Origin: Schlegelella_A sp038318385
Lineage (GTDB): Bacteria > Pseudomonadota > Gammaproteobacteria > Burkholderiales > Burkholderiaceae_C
Assembly: GCA_038318385.1 (NCBI GenBank)
Contig: JBBQCD010000004.1
Location: 1-64,000 of the forward strand
Reading direction: 5' to 3'
DNA length: 64,000 nucleotides
The notes beneath the pieces are model-generated. The model saw only the letters and a program-made list of their open reading frames with translations. It ran no database searches and had not been told where the DNA came from. Position numbers and translations under genes: made by a program. Positions 1-9,076 of this stretch are shown here, one piece after another. Positions within the stretch are counted from its first letter, which is position 1. Each line of letters starts with the position of its first letter.

Positions 1-64
1 CCTCGTGTACAATTCGCGCACAGTTATACGCAAGACAGTGGTTGTTCGTGATTCCTCTTCTCCC

Positions 65-168
65 CTGCGGTTCTCGCAGCGGCTCGTTAGAAATCCCTAG
101 CTCGTGTCTCTGAGTGTCGCTGCATGCGCCGCATGTGCTGCGCATCATTCTCGCTATAGATAGGATCC
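65..168 (+). promoter_or_regulatory. Leader region of the cold-shock gene
   Basis: The leader upstream of the cold-shock ATG holds a small hairpin (CTGCG at 65-69 with CGCAG at 75-79, loop of five bases), an AT-rich TATAGAT near 155-161 that could be a -10 element, and an AGGA ribosome-binding site just before the start. Cold-shock mRNAs of the CspA family are often controlled through a structured 5' leader; that this one is thermoresponsive is inference. No clear -35 box is visible. Confidence 0.3.
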
Positions 169-173
169 GTCCC

Positions 174-383
174 ATGACGACCCAAACCGGCACCGTGAAG
201 TGGTTCAACGAGAGCAAGGGCTTCGGCTTCATCGCTCAGGATGCAGGCGGCGCCGACCTGTTCGCGCACTTCCGTGACATCCAGGGCAACGGCTTCAAGA
301 CCCTGGTCGAGAACCAGCGCGTCGAATTCGAAGTCAAGCAGGGCCAGAAGGGCCTGCAGGCAGCCAACATCAAGGTGCTCTGA
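174..383 (+). CDS. Cold-shock protein, CspA family
   Basis: A 69-residue single cold-shock domain protein that would bind single-stranded RNA or DNA in the cytoplasm and act as an RNA chaperone. The N-terminus reads TGTVKWFNESKGFGFI, the classic CSD opening, with RNP1 (KGFGFI, residues 15-20) and an RNP2-like stretch (DLFAHF, 28-33). RNP2 is slightly unusual: A-H-F-R rather than the common V-H-F-S. The ATG at 174 is chosen because it gives the standard family length and is preceded by AGGA; an upstream in-frame ATG at 114 would add 20 residues with no family counterpart. It appears monocistronic because a strong terminator follows directly. Several csp paralogues are usual in Burkholderiales, so no specific symbol is given. 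Confidence 0.93.
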   Translation: MTTQTGTVKWFNESKGFGFIAQDAGGADLFAHFRDIQGNGFKTLVENQRVEFEVKQGQKGLQAANIKVL

Positions 384-409
384 CCCGAAGGCTCACGCCT
401 TCACGAAAG

Positions 410-436
410 CCGCGGCAAATTGCCGCGGTTTTTTTT
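410..436 (+). terminator. Rho-independent terminator after the cold-shock gene
   Basis: A GC-only stem (CCGCGGC at 410-416, GCCGCGG at 422-428) with an AAATT loop is followed at once by eight T residues (429-436). This is a textbook intrinsic terminator, 27 bases after the stop codon, and the clearest in the window. Confidence 0.92.
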
Positions 437-490
437 CGTCCGACGCGCCCGCGGCCTAAGATCCCGCCGAAACCCGTCCCGGAGACCGAG

Positions 491-1528
491 ATGCCCGACA
501 TCGCCACGCTGAAGAACCGGCAGGTCCGCCTGGCGGCGCGACCGGTGGGACTGCCAAAACGGTCGGACTGGCGTTACACCGAGGAGCCGGTGCAGCCCCC
601 CGCCGCGGGAGGCGTCCTGGTGAGGACCCTCGCGCTGTCTCTCGATCCGGCAATGCGGGGATGGATGAACGAGGGCAAGAGCTACATCCCTCCCGTGGCC
701 ATCGACGAGGTCATGCGCGCCGGCGGCATCGGCGAGGTCATCGCCTCGGACAGTCCGGCCTTCGCCGTCGGCGACCAGGTGTCCGGCTCGCTCGGCGTCC
801 AGGCGTACAGCCTGATAACGGGCGAACAGGTCAAGGCGAGCGGACTGTTCCGGATCGACCCTCACGCTGGCACATTGACGCAGTGGCTCAATGTGCTCGG
901 CATGCCCGGCATGACGGCGTACTTCGGCCTCCTCGACGTCGGCATGCCGATGCCCGGCGAGACCGTCGTCGTTTCCGGCGCTGCCGGCGCCGTCGGCCAG
1001 ACGGTGGGACAACTCGCCCGGATCAAGGGCTGCCGAGTGGTCGGCATCGCCGGCGGCCCGGCCAAGTGCGAATGGGTCGTCGACGAGCTCGGCTTCGATG
1101 CCTGCGTCGACTACAAGGCCGGCAACCTCAAGGACGGCCTCAAGGCGCACTGCGCGAAAGGCGTCGACGTCTACTTCGACAACGTCGGCGGCGAGATTCT
1201 CGACACCGTGCTGACTCGCATCAACCGCAAGGCGCGCATCGTCATCTGCGGGGCCATCAGCCAGTACAACAACACGACACCGGTCAAGGGTCCGGCGAAC
1301 TACCTCTCGTTGCTGGTGAACCGGGCGCGCATGGAAGGCATGGTCGTGTTCGACTATGCGGCGCGCTATCCGGCCGCCGTCGCCGAGTTGTCCGGCTACC
1401 TGAAAGACGGCCGGATGAAGAGCCGGGAGGATGTCGTCTCCGGCCTCGACTCCTTCCCGGAGGCCCTGCTGAAGCTGTTCGACGGCGAGAACTTCGGCAA
1501 GCTCGTGCTCGAGGTGGCCTCCGCCTGA
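491..1528 (+). CDS. NADP-dependent alkenal/enone reductase, CurA type (MDR family)
   Basis: A 345-residue medium-chain dehydrogenase/reductase of the zinc-free CurA / leukotriene-B4 dehydrogenase type, predicted to reduce the double bond of alpha,beta-unsaturated ketones or aldehydes with NADPH. The N-terminal half carries the subfamily pattern LSLDPAMRGWM (residues 50-60) and the Rossmann half has SGAAGAVGQTVGQLA (about 162-176), followed by an NADP-ribose loop GGPAKCEW. No structural zinc cysteines are present, as expected. Length matches the family. GGAG lies 10 bases before the ATG, and a weak TAAGAT -10 sits at 457-462 next to the terminator of the gene before. Physiological substrate unknown; the following kinase gene begins 18 bases downstream and may be cotranscribed. 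Confidence 0.9.
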   Translation: MPDIATLKNRQVRLAARPVGLPKRSDWRYTEEPVQPPAAGGVLVRTLALSLDPAMRGWMNEGKSYIPPVAIDEVMRAGGIGEVIASDSPAFAVGDQVSGSLGVQAYSLITGEQVKASGLFRIDPHAGTLTQWLNVLGMPGMTAYFGLLDVGMPMPGETVVVSGAAGAVGQTVGQLARIKGCRVVGIAGGPAKCEWVVDELGFDACVDYKAGNLKDGLKAHCAKGVDVYFDNVGGEILDTVLTRINRKARIVICGAISQYNNTTPVKGPANYLSLLVNRARMEGMVVFDYAARYPAAVAELSGYLKDGRMKSREDVVSGLDSFPEALLKLFDGENFGKLVLEVASA

Positions 1529-1546
1529 GGAGGCCGCGCTCCCGCC

Positions 1547-4500
1547 ATGCAGGACGAGTGCCCTTTCCCGGCGGCGTTGCTGACGTCGTGGCTCGCGCAA
1601 AGCGGCGATCTGCTCGCCGTCACCGATGCCTCGGGGTCGGTGTCTTGGGCCAACCCTCGCTTCGTGAGGACCACCGGTGTGTCTGCCGGGATGTCGCTGC
1701 TGGGCGTGGCAGCCGGCGCCCGCACGCGAACCGTGTTGAACGAAGCGCTGCGAACCGGAGCCCTGGCGCCGACGGAGATCGATCTCGTCGCCACGACCGG
1801 CAACGCCGTGCACGTCGGCATCCGGGCCTCTTCGATGCACGGCCGCACGCTGTGGACCTTGGAAGACCGCACGCCGTTTCGCACACTCGAGGCCCGGGCC
1901 CGACACCAGGGCGAGCTGCTCGACATGGCACAGGAATTCGGCCGCCTGGGTGTCTGGGAACGGAACATCACCACGGGAGAGGGTCGCTGGGACAACCACG
2001 TGTTCGAGTTCTGGGGCCTGGACCCCAGCCAGGGCACACCCCGGCACGAGGACGCCGTCCGCCACCTTCACCCGGATGATCGCGATCAGGTGTCGTACCT
2101 CGCCAGCACACTCGCCGTCGGTCGGTATGCACAGCGGTACCGGGTGCTGCGGCCCGACGGCACGACACGGTGGCTGCACTCGGAATGGGAAGTGAAGGGA
2201 TCGCCGCAGGGCAAGCCCGAGCGAGCCATCGGGATCATGGTCGACGACACCGTGGTCTACAAGTCCGCGCGGGCCCTCGGCGAGGCCAACGCCCGGCTTG
2301 AGCTGGCGGTCGAACTCGGGCGCATCACCATCTGGCGCCACGATCTGGCGACTCAGCGGCTGCACTACAACGACCGCGGCATGTCCCTGCTGGACATCGC
2401 GCCGCGGCCCGAAGGCATGCCGACCGATGAATTGCTCGGCTACATCCACCCCGACGACGTCGCCACCGTGCTGGCCTCGGCGAAGCGGGCCCTGGTCTCC
2501 GACAAACCCACCGACAACGAAGCGCGCTACCGGCGCGCGGACGGCAGCTGGCGATACGTGCTCACCCGCAGCGTCGTGCAGCGTGACGCAGCCGGCAAGG
2601 CGCTCGCCTTCGTCGGCGTGGCCCTCGACGTCACCGAGCGCGTCGAGCACCTGCGCGCGAACGACGAGCTGGCGCGGCGCATGAACTCCGCGGCCCGCGC
2701 CGCACGCGTCGGCATCTGGACGACGTCGAACTCCCCGGGTGACACCGACTGGAACGAACAGATGTTCGATCTCTTCGACTGGCCCCGGGCCGCCGGGCCG
2801 CCCACGCTGGCCGCCTGGATCCAGGGCTGCGTGCATCCTGCCGACCAGGAGCGCGTAGGCACGGCCGCGCGTGCCCATCTCAAGAGTGGCAACCGACCCT
2901 TCGAGGTCGAGTTCCGGACCGTTCGCCGAGACGGCAGCCATCGCTGGATCGTGCTGCGGGCCGATGTCGATCAGGGCGACGCCGAGCAGCGTCGCATGGT
3001 CGGCGTCGCGCTGGACGTGACCGATCACCACGAGGCGCTGGCCGCCCTTCAGGAGGCCAGCGAACGCGCGGCACTGATCACCCATCACGCCGGGATCGGC
3101 ACCTGGGAGGTTGCGGTCGATGGAGGTCCGGTGCGATGGGATGCCCAGATGTTCAATCTGCGAGGTCTGCCGGCGGTGGCGGGCGAAGCCCCGTCACGCA
3201 CGGAGCGGCTCGCGCTCGCTCATCCCGACGACAGGCATCTGCTTCTGGACGCGCGCGAAGACTATGACACGCTCACTTCGACCGCGGCCTACGAATTCCG
3301 GGTCCACCTTCCGGACGGCAGCTACCGGTGGCTTGCATCGCGTTCGGCCATCGTCCGCGACGAGAGCGGGATCGCGCTGCGACGGGTCGGTGTGAACTGG
3401 GACGTGACCGAGGCCCGGAGCGTCGAAGAAGCGCGCCGGCAAGCCGAACTGGCAGAGCGCGAGATTCAGGCGAAATCGCAATTCCTGTCGCGCATGAGCC
3501 ATGAGTTGCGCACGCCGCTCAATGCAGTACTCGGCTTCACGCAGCTGCTGCAGATCGAAGCCGGCCGGGCGGTGGTGGTGGGCCAGGTGACCAAGCTCGC
3601 ACACATTCGAGCGGCCGGAGAACATCTGCTGGCGCTGATCAATGACGTGCTCGATCTTTCCAACCTCGAATCCGGAGAACTCAAGATGCAGTTGCAGTCG
3701 CTCGACCTGGCGGCGCTGATCACGCAGACGCTGCCGCTGGTCGAGCCGCTCGCCACCCAGCATGATGTCGCCCTGGAGACGGAACGCCTCGGCGGCGTCG
3801 CCCGGGCCGATCCGAAACGCATGCGCCAGGTGCTGATCAACCTGTTCTCCAACGCCGTCAAGTTCAACCGCCGCGGCGGTCGCGTCCGCGTCGGCGCGCG
3901 GGCCGAGGGTGAGCAAGTCGTTCTGACGGTCGCTGACACCGGCAGGGGACTCGCTGCCGAGCAGATCGAGCACCTGTTCGAACCGTTCAACCGCCTGGGC
4001 ATCGAGAGCGAAGGCATCGAGGGAACGGGGATCGGCCTGACGATCGTCAAGGCGCTGGTCGAAGGGATGGGCGGAACGGTCTCGGTGACGAGCACGCCCG
4101 GCGAGGGCACCGTGTTCGAAGTGCGACTGCCGGCCGACTCGGCGAGCGCGGACCACGCTGCACCACCCCCGGAGCCCACGGCCGTCGCCGCGCCCCGGTG
4201 CGAACGCAGCGGCAAGCTGCTCTACATCGAGGACAACGCCGTCAACGTGATGCTGGTCGAGGAACTCGTGCGCACGCTGTCGGGACTGGAGATCGACTCC
4301 GAGCCGACCGGCGCGGCCGGGGTGCGACGCGCGAGGACGCTGCGCCCCGACGTCATCCTGATCGACCTGCAGTTGCCCGATTTCGACGGCTTCGAAGTCC
4401 TGCGCCGGCTGCGCGGGCAGCCGGAGACCGCCGCGACGCCCTGCATCGCGCTCTCGGCCAATGCCATGCCCGAGGACATCGCGCGCGGACTGGCCGCCGG

Positions 4501-4582
4501 CTTCACCGACTACTGGACCAAGCCGATCGACTTCAAGGTCTTCCTGGCCGGTCTGGAGAAGCTCTTCCCCACGGGCGCGTGA
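1547..4582 (+). CDS. Hybrid sensor histidine kinase with five PAS domains and a receiver
   Basis: A 1011-residue cytoplasmic-looking sensor; no membrane segment is evident. I read five successive PAS-type modules (about 13-110, 120-235, 245-365, 370-490, 500-625), the last four ending in the PAC-like GV.LDVT or equivalent. They are followed by a dimerisation/phosphoacceptor domain with SHELRTPLNAVLGF (His652), an ATPase domain with N box FSNAVKF and G boxes DTGRGL and GTGIGL, and a C-terminal receiver with acceptor Asp940 (LIDLQLPDFDG) and conserved lysine in WTKPID. The signal could be redox, light or a small ligand; PAS cofactors cannot be told from sequence. A GAGGAGG ribosome-binding site overlaps the stop of the reductase gene, suggesting cotranscription. 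No output response regulator or phosphotransfer protein is adjacent, so the receiver probably passes phosphate to an unlinked partner or tunes the kinase itself. Confidence 0.93.
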   Translation: MQDECPFPAALLTSWLAQSGDLLAVTDASGSVSWANPRFVRTTGVSAGMSLLGVAAGARTRTVLNEALRTGALAPTEIDLVATTGNAVHVGIRASSMHGRTLWTLEDRTPFRTLEARARHQGELLDMAQEFGRLGVWERNITTGEGRWDNHVFEFWGLDPSQGTPRHEDAVRHLHPDDRDQVSYLASTLAVGRYAQRYRVLRPDGTTRWLHSEWEVKGSPQGKPERAIGIMVDDTVVYKSARALGEANARLELAVELGRITIWRHDLATQRLHYNDRGMSLLDIAPRPEGMPTDELLGYIHPDDVATVLASAKRALVSDKPTDNEARYRRADGSWRYVLTRSVVQRDAAGKALAFVGVALDVTERVEHLRANDELARRMNSAARAARVGIWTTSNSPGDTDWNEQMFDLFDWPRAAGPPTLAAWIQGCVHPADQERVGTAARAHLKSGNRPFEVEFRTVRRDGSHRWIVLRADVDQGDAEQRRMVGVALDVTDHHEALAALQEASERAALITHHAGIGTWEVAVDGGPVRWDAQMFNLRGLPAVAGEAPSRTERLALAHPDDRHLLLDAREDYDTLTSTAAYEFRVHLPDGSYRWLASRSAIVRDESGIALRRVGVNWDVTEARSVEEARRQAELAEREIQAKSQFLSRMSHELRTPLNAVLGFTQLLQIEAGRAVVVGQVTKLAHIRAAGEHLLALINDVLDLSNLESGELKMQLQSLDLAALITQTLPLVEPLATQHDVALETERLGGVARADPKRMRQVLINLFSNAVKFNRRGGRVRVGARAEGEQVVLTVADTGRGLAAEQIEHLFEPFNRLGIESEGIEGTGIGLTIVKALVEGMGGTVSVTSTPGEGTVFEVRLPADSASADHAAPPPEPTAVAAPRCERSGKLLYIEDNAVNVMLVEELVRTLSGLEIDSEPTGAAGVRRARTLRPDVILIDLQLPDFDGFEVLRRLRGQPETAATPCIALSANAMPEDIARGLAAGFTDYWTKPIDFKVFLAGLEKLFPTGA

Positions 4583-4622
4583 GGGCGCAAGAAGCGGCTC
4601 GCGGTGCCCGGCAAAGCAGCCG

Positions 4623-6707
4623 TCAGAGCGGCGTGTCGGCGAGGCCGCGCTGGCGCAGCATCGCCTCGATATGCGGGCTGCGCCCACGGAACGCGCGATA
4701 GGCCTCGGTCGGGTCGATCGAATTGCCGCTGCCGTAGATGTAGCGACGAAGGCGCGCCGCGACGCCGGCATCGAACGGGTCGCCCGCCTCGGCAAAGGCC
4801 TCGTAGCCGTCGGCCTCGAGCACCTCCGCCCAGAGATAGACGTAGTAGCCGGCGGCGTAGCCCGAACCCGAGAAGAGGTGCTGGAAGTGCGTCAGCCTGT
4901 GGTTGACGCCGATCCCCGGTGGCAGGCCGATGCGTTCGAGTTCGGCGCGCTCGAATTCGACGACGTCGAGGTCCTGCGGCGCAGGAACGGTGTGCACCGC
5001 CATGTCGACCAGCGCCGAGGCGGCGTAGCGCACGGTCTCGTAGCCCTGGTTGAAGAAGCGCGCTGCATGGAGCCGCTCGATCAGCGCATCGGGAATCGGC
5101 TCGTCGTTGAGAACGTGGCGCGCGTGACGCTTGAGCACGGACGGCTCGTCGAGCCAGTGCTCGAAAAGCTGCGATGGCAGCTCGACGAAGTCGCGCAGGA
5201 CGCTGGTCCCCGACACGCACTCGAAGGTCACGTCGGACAGCAGGCCATGCAGTGCGTGGCCGAACTCGTGGAACAGCGTCCGCGCGTCGTCGTGGCTGAG
5301 CAAGGTGGACTCGCCGGGCGCGGCCTTCGCGAAGTTGTTGTTGTTGACGATGATCGGCACCACCGGCGCGCCACTCGCACTGCGCGATTGCTCACGGTAG
5401 GCACTCATCCAGGCGCCGCTGCGCTTGCTCGGGCGAGCGTAGTTGTCGTGCAGGAAAACGCCGACCAGCTTGTCGTCGGCACCACGGACCTCGTAGGTTC
5501 GCACGTCGGGGTGATAGGTCTCGACCTCCGGACGGGCGATGAACCGCAGTCCGAAGAGTCGCTGCGCGCAGTCGAATGCCGCATCGGTCATCCGGTCGAG
5601 GGAGAAGTAGGGCTTGACGGCGGCTTGATCGAGCTCGTAACGGACCTGGCGCACCTTCTCGGCGTAGTAGCGCCAGTCCCAGGGCTCGATCGGCCCAGGC
5701 TCGTCGCGCGAGGCGGCCATCGCCTCGAGCGCCGCGCGTTCGGACTCGGCCCGAGCGCAGGCCGGGCCCCAGACCTGCGCCAGCAGTTCCGCCACGTTCG
5801 ACCGCCGACGCGCCATCGTGTCTCCCAGCACATGGTCGGCATAGCAGGCGTGGCCGAGCAGACGCGCCTGCTCGCTGCGCAGCCCCAGGATCTCGCACGC
5901 GACGGCGCGGTTGTCATGGGGACCGTCGTGCGCGCCGCGCGAAGTCCAGGCTCTCCAGGCCTGCTCGCGCAGGTCTCGGCGATCTGAGAAGGTCAGGAAC
6001 GGAACGATGTGCGACCGCGACAAGGTCACCACGCAGGCGTCGATGCCGCGCTCGACGCCGGCATGGCGGGCTGCCGCCCGAACCGACTCCGGCAGGCCGG
6101 CGAGATCGCTCTCGTCACGGAGCACCAGCCGATAGGACGACTCGTCGGCCAGCACGTTCTGGCCGAAGCGGGTCATCAGCTCGGCCAGGCGCGCCATGAT
6201 CTCGGCGTGACGGCGCTGTCCGATGCTGTCGAGCAACGCCCCGGCGCGGACGAAATCGATGTGGATGCGTTCGAGCACGCGCAGTTGCTCAGGATCGAGA
6301 CCCAGCCGATCCCGGCTCTGGTGCAGGGCGTCGATCCGCGCGAAGAGCGCCCGATGGCTGTAGATCCAGCTGTCATGGGCGGCCAGACGCGACGCCATCT
6401 CGATTTCGACCGTCTGCAGCGGTCCGGAGGTCTCGCTCGACGTCAGGTTGGAGAACAGCGCGTCGATCCGCGTCAGCAGTCTGCCGGACCGGTCGAGCGC
6501 CGCGACCGTGTTGTCGAAGCCGGGGGCATCCGCCTGGTTCGCGATCGCATCGATCTCGGCGCGCTGGGCCGCCATCGCCACCTCGAAGGCCGGCGCATAG
6601 TGCTCAGGGCGGATGCGGCCGAAGGGCGGCAAGCCGTAGGCCGCGTCCCAGGGTTCGAGCAGGGGGTTCGGCGGGGCGACCCCCTGCCCCGGCATCGACA
6701 GGTCCAT
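4623..6707 (-). CDS. dcp: M3-family zinc oligopeptidase, peptidyl-dipeptidase Dcp type
   Basis: A 694-residue thimet-oligopeptidase family enzyme that would degrade short peptides in the cytoplasm; no signal peptide is seen. The zinc motif HEFGH lies at residues 480-484 and the third ligand Glu509 falls in DFVELPSQ, 25 residues later, as in the family. The DFVELPSQ-EHW context and the N-terminal NPLL-PWD-YGLPPF resemble Dcp more than oligopeptidase A (PrlC), but the two are close and OpdA-like activity is possible. The ATG at 6707 shares one base with the TGA of the preceding small exported-protein gene (TGATG), implying translational coupling in a minus-strand gor / small protein / dcp operon. 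Length is normal. Confidence 0.88.
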   Translation of the reverse strand: MDLSMPGQGVAPPNPLLEPWDAAYGLPPFGRIRPEHYAPAFEVAMAAQRAEIDAIANQADAPGFDNTVAALDRSGRLLTRIDALFSNLTSSETSGPLQTVEIEMASRLAAHDSWIYSHRALFARIDALHQSRDRLGLDPEQLRVLERIHIDFVRAGALLDSIGQRRHAEIMARLAELMTRFGQNVLADESSYRLVLRDESDLAGLPESVRAAARHAGVERGIDACVVTLSRSHIVPFLTFSDRRDLREQAWRAWTSRGAHDGPHDNRAVACEILGLRSEQARLLGHACYADHVLGDTMARRRSNVAELLAQVWGPACARAESERAALEAMAASRDEPGPIEPWDWRYYAEKVRQVRYELDQAAVKPYFSLDRMTDAAFDCAQRLFGLRFIARPEVETYHPDVRTYEVRGADDKLVGVFLHDNYARPSKRSGAWMSAYREQSRSASGAPVVPIIVNNNNFAKAAPGESTLLSHDDARTLFHEFGHALHGLLSDVTFECVSGTSVLRDFVELPSQLFEHWLDEPSVLKRHARHVLNDEPIPDALIERLHAARFFNQGYETVRYAASALVDMAVHTVPAPQDLDVVEFERAELERIGLPPGIGVNHRLTHFQHLFSGSGYAAGYYVYLWAEVLEADGYEAFAEAGDPFDAGVAARLRRYIYGSGNSIDPTEAYRAFRGRSPHIEAMLRQRGLADTPL

Positions 6708-7183
6708 CAGCGGCCCTTGCGGATCGACATCTCGTCCGCCTCGTCGTAGCGCTTGTTCTCGCAGGACTTCGCGTAGCTGGCGCGCTCGGTCTTCAGCGAT
6801 TCGACTCGGGCGTTGAATGCCGGCAATGCTTCCTGGTAGGTGTCCATCATCTTGTCGCGGCTCTCGGCCCGCGCGTTGTAGGCGGCGACGGCGTCGGCGC
6901 TCGTGCGGTCGAGGCTGGCCAGCTGCTCCTTCAAGGCGACGCCGAGGCGTTCGATCTCCGCCTTGTTCTGCGCCAGCTCGGCCTGTTCGCGCACGCTCTG
7001 TTCGTTGCCGCTGTGCAGGCGGTCCTTCTGCGAAAGGCATTCGCGCAGTTGCGCCGGCGTCAGCAGCAGCGGCGCCGCCTTGGGCTTGGGATCGCGCGGA
7101 TTGTCGGCGGCGCCGGCCGGCGCCGCCGCCAGGGCGGCTGCCGACAACAGGGCCACGAGCCAGGAATTCAGGTTCTTCGTCAT
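6707..7183 (-). CDS. Small exported coiled-coil protein, function unknown
   Basis: A 158-residue protein with a clear Sec signal peptide (MTKNLN, then a hydrophobic run, then APAGAA) followed by a proline/lysine linker and a long charged helical region rich in E, K, Q, R and A, likely a coiled coil. Two cysteines (in LRECLSQ and SKSCENK-like contexts) lie near the ends of the mature part and might form a disulfide. I do not recognise a named domain. The start at 7183 is chosen because GGGAA sits seven bases upstream; an in-frame ATG two codons earlier (7189) is possible. It lies 44 bases after gor and overlaps the dcp start by one base, so it may be a periplasmic accessory of that operon; no role is assigned. 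Confidence 0.75.
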   Translation of the reverse strand: MTKNLNSWLVALLSAAALAAAPAGAADNPRDPKPKAAPLLLTPAQLRECLSQKDRLHSGNEQSVREQAELAQNKAEIERLGVALKEQLASLDRTSADAVAAYNARAESRDKMMDTYQEALPAFNARVESLKTERASYAKSCENKRYDEADEMSIRKGR

Positions 7184-7227
7184 CGGCATGTTCCCGTGTG
7201 CAACGGGACGGTTTGGGCAGGCGCGGA

Positions 7228-8583
7228 TCATGCCACCACGGGCGTGCGCATCGTCACGAACTCCTCGGCCGCCGTGGGGTGGATGCCCAGCGTCGCGTCG
7301 AAAGCGGCCTTCGTGGCGCCCGCCTTGAGCGCTACCGCGAATCCCTGGATGATCTCGCCAGCATCGGCGCCGACCATGTGCAGTCCGATGACGCGATCGG
7401 TGAGATCGTCGACCACCAGCTTCATCAGGGTGCGCTCGGAGCTGCCCGACAGCGTATGGCGCAGCGGCCGGAACTCGCTGCGGTAGACCCTGATGCGCAC
7501 GCACCGCTGGCGCGCGAAGCCTTCGGACAGGCCGATGGTGCCGATGTTCGGATTGGTGAACACGGCCGTCGGGATCAAGGTGTAATCGACTGCGCTGCGG
7601 GCGTCGCCGTAGAGGTGCTCCACCAGCGACATCGCCTCGGCCAGCGCCACCGGGGTCAGCTTGACGCGATCCGTGACGTCGCCGATCGCATAGATGTTCG
7701 GGAGGTTGCTGCGGTAGTCGTCGTCGACCAGGACGGCGCCGCTCGGCGACAGCGCGACCCCGGCTTCGGCCAGCCCCAGGCCGGCCGTGTTCGGATGACG
7801 CCCGGTCGCGTACAGCACCGTGTCGGCGTCGAGCGTGGTTCCGTCCTTGAGACTCACGCGCACGCCGCCGGCGACCCGCTCGAGGCTTTCGACGTGCACG
7901 TGGGTGCGCAGGTCGATGCCCTTCTTGCGCATCTCGTCGGCGACGAAGGCGCGGATGTCGTCGTCGAAGCCGCGCAGGATCTGGTCGCTGCGGTACAGCT
8001 GGACCACCTCGGCACCGAGGCCGCGGAAGATCGACGCGAACTCGCAGGCGATGTAGCCGCCGCCGACGACGACGAGCCTGCGCGGGAACGTCGGCAGATC
8101 GAAGATCTCGTTCGACGAGATCGCGAGTTCGCCACCGGGAATGGCCGGCGCCGTCGGCCAGCCGCCGGTCGCCACGAGGATGCGATCGGCACGGTAGGTC
8201 TGGCCGCCGACCTCGACCGTGTCGGGTGCGACCAGACGCGCGCGCGCGTCGAACAGCGTCACGCCGGCGTTGCCGAGAACCTTCTCGTAGACATCATTGA
8301 GCCGGGAGATCTCGACCGCTCGATTGGCTTTCAGAACCTGCCAGTCGAGCACCGGCGCCTCGCCTTGCCAACCGAAGCCATGGGCCTCCTCAAAGCCTTC
8401 GCCGTAGTGCGCGGCAAAGCTGTAGAGCTTCTTCGGGATGCAGCCGAGGTTGACGCAGGTGCCGCCGAGCGCTGCCGTCTCGGCCACGGCGACGCGCACG
8501 CCCTTTTGCGCAGCGAGCCGCGCCGCGCGCACACCGCCGCTGCCCGCACCGATGATGAAGAGGTCGAAATCCGTTGTCGCCAT
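7228..8583 (-). CDS. gor: Glutathione-disulfide reductase
   Basis: A 451-residue FAD-dependent pyridine-nucleotide disulfide reductase that would reduce GSSG with NADPH. The FAD motif GAGSGG is at residues 12-17 and the redox-active disulfide CVNLGC at 43-48. The second Rossmann motif is GGGYIACEFASIF, with an arginine-containing loop following as in NADPH-preferring enzymes (LYRSDQILRGFD). The dimer-interface motif HPTAAEEF with the catalytic His sits near the C-terminus. Length and motif order match Gor; the separation of the cysteines (four residues) and HPTAAEE distinguish it from lipoamide dehydrogenase and mercuric reductase less than from thioredoxin reductase, so specificity is inferred from overall resemblance. 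First gene of the minus-strand run ending in dcp. Confidence 0.9.
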   Translation of the reverse strand: MATTDFDLFIIGAGSGGVRAARLAAQKGVRVAVAETAALGGTCVNLGCIPKKLYSFAAHYGEGFEEAHGFGWQGEAPVLDWQVLKANRAVEISRLNDVYEKVLGNAGVTLFDARARLVAPDTVEVGGQTYRADRILVATGGWPTAPAIPGGELAISSNEIFDLPTFPRRLVVVGGGYIACEFASIFRGLGAEVVQLYRSDQILRGFDDDIRAFVADEMRKKGIDLRTHVHVESLERVAGGVRVSLKDGTTLDADTVLYATGRHPNTAGLGLAEAGVALSPSGAVLVDDDYRSNLPNIYAIGDVTDRVKLTPVALAEAMSLVEHLYGDARSAVDYTLIPTAVFTNPNIGTIGLSEGFARQRCVRIRVYRSEFRPLRHTLSGSSERTLMKLVVDDLTDRVIGLHMVGADAGEIIQGFAVALKAGATKAAFDATLGIHPTAAEEFVTMRTPVVA

Positions 8584-8715
8584 GGAGAGTCTCCCAGGGA
8601 ATGATGCACCGGCCGCGCCGCGCCTGCCGCCGTGGGGTCTACGTCGTCCGGGCGACGCCGGCGCCGGGATCCCGAGCGCGGTGCCGCGCCGAGGCAGAGC
8701 GGCGGGCGGAGGGGC

Positions 8716-8988
8716 TCAGCCGAGCGCCTTGCCAAGGAGGTCGGCCATCACCGCATTCATGCCGCCGGGATCGGCCTGGGCGCGCTCGCGCAATCGCGCC
8801 ACCTGGTCCGCCGGCAGCTTGCACGCGAACGGCACGAGCCCTGCGGCGGCGTCACGCCGCCGCTGCTCGCGCTTGTCGAGCGGTGCGGCCGCTTCCTGGG
8901 CGAAGCGCGCCGGCACGGCCGCACGCTTCATCTGGCCGCCGATCTTCAGGCCGAGGTTCTTGTCGAGATCGGACTTCTTCATGCTCAT
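8716..8988 (-). CDS. Small basic hypothetical protein
   Basis: A 90-residue protein of unknown function starting MSMKKSDLDKN, with a basic, alanine-rich middle (KREQRRRDAAAG) and a C-terminal helix (LADLLGKAL-like). The opening K-SDL-KN-GLKI-GQM-R resembles small conserved proteins in Burkholderiales genomes that I cannot name. The ATG at 8988 and another two codons later (8982) are both possible; no strong ribosome-binding site decides. It lies 132 bases upstream of gor on the same strand and diverges from the YaeQ gene. Codon use (G/C in third positions) supports it being real. Confidence 0.65.
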   Translation of the reverse strand: MSMKKSDLDKNLGLKIGGQMKRAAVPARFAQEAAAPLDKREQRRRDAAAGLVPFACKLPADQVARLRERAQADPGGMNAVMADLLGKALG

Positions 8989-9024
8989 GGAATGCCCGCT
9001 GCAGCAAAGATGCGATTGTCGCCA

Positions 9025-9052
9025 TTGCGCGCCGGCCCCGCTCTGGTCTAAT
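9025..9052 (+). promoter_or_regulatory. Candidate sigma-70 promoter of yaeQ
   Basis: TTGCGC (9025-9030) and TCTAAT (9047-9052) are separated by 16 bases, 25 bases before the yaeQ ATG and inside the divergent gap with the small basic protein gene. Spacing and -10 match are reasonable; the -35 is partial. Confidence 0.45.
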
Positions 9053-9076
9053 CGCGCCTTTCGCGAGCCGGCAACC

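Noticed and set aside
114..173. Longer N-terminus for the cold-shock protein
   Set aside because: Adds 20 residues with no counterpart in the family, and the 174 ATG has an AGGA site.
401..3088. An 895-codon open frame on the minus strand
   Set aside because: Antisense to the reductase and the PAS kinase, both with clear motifs. Low-complexity composition and no family match.
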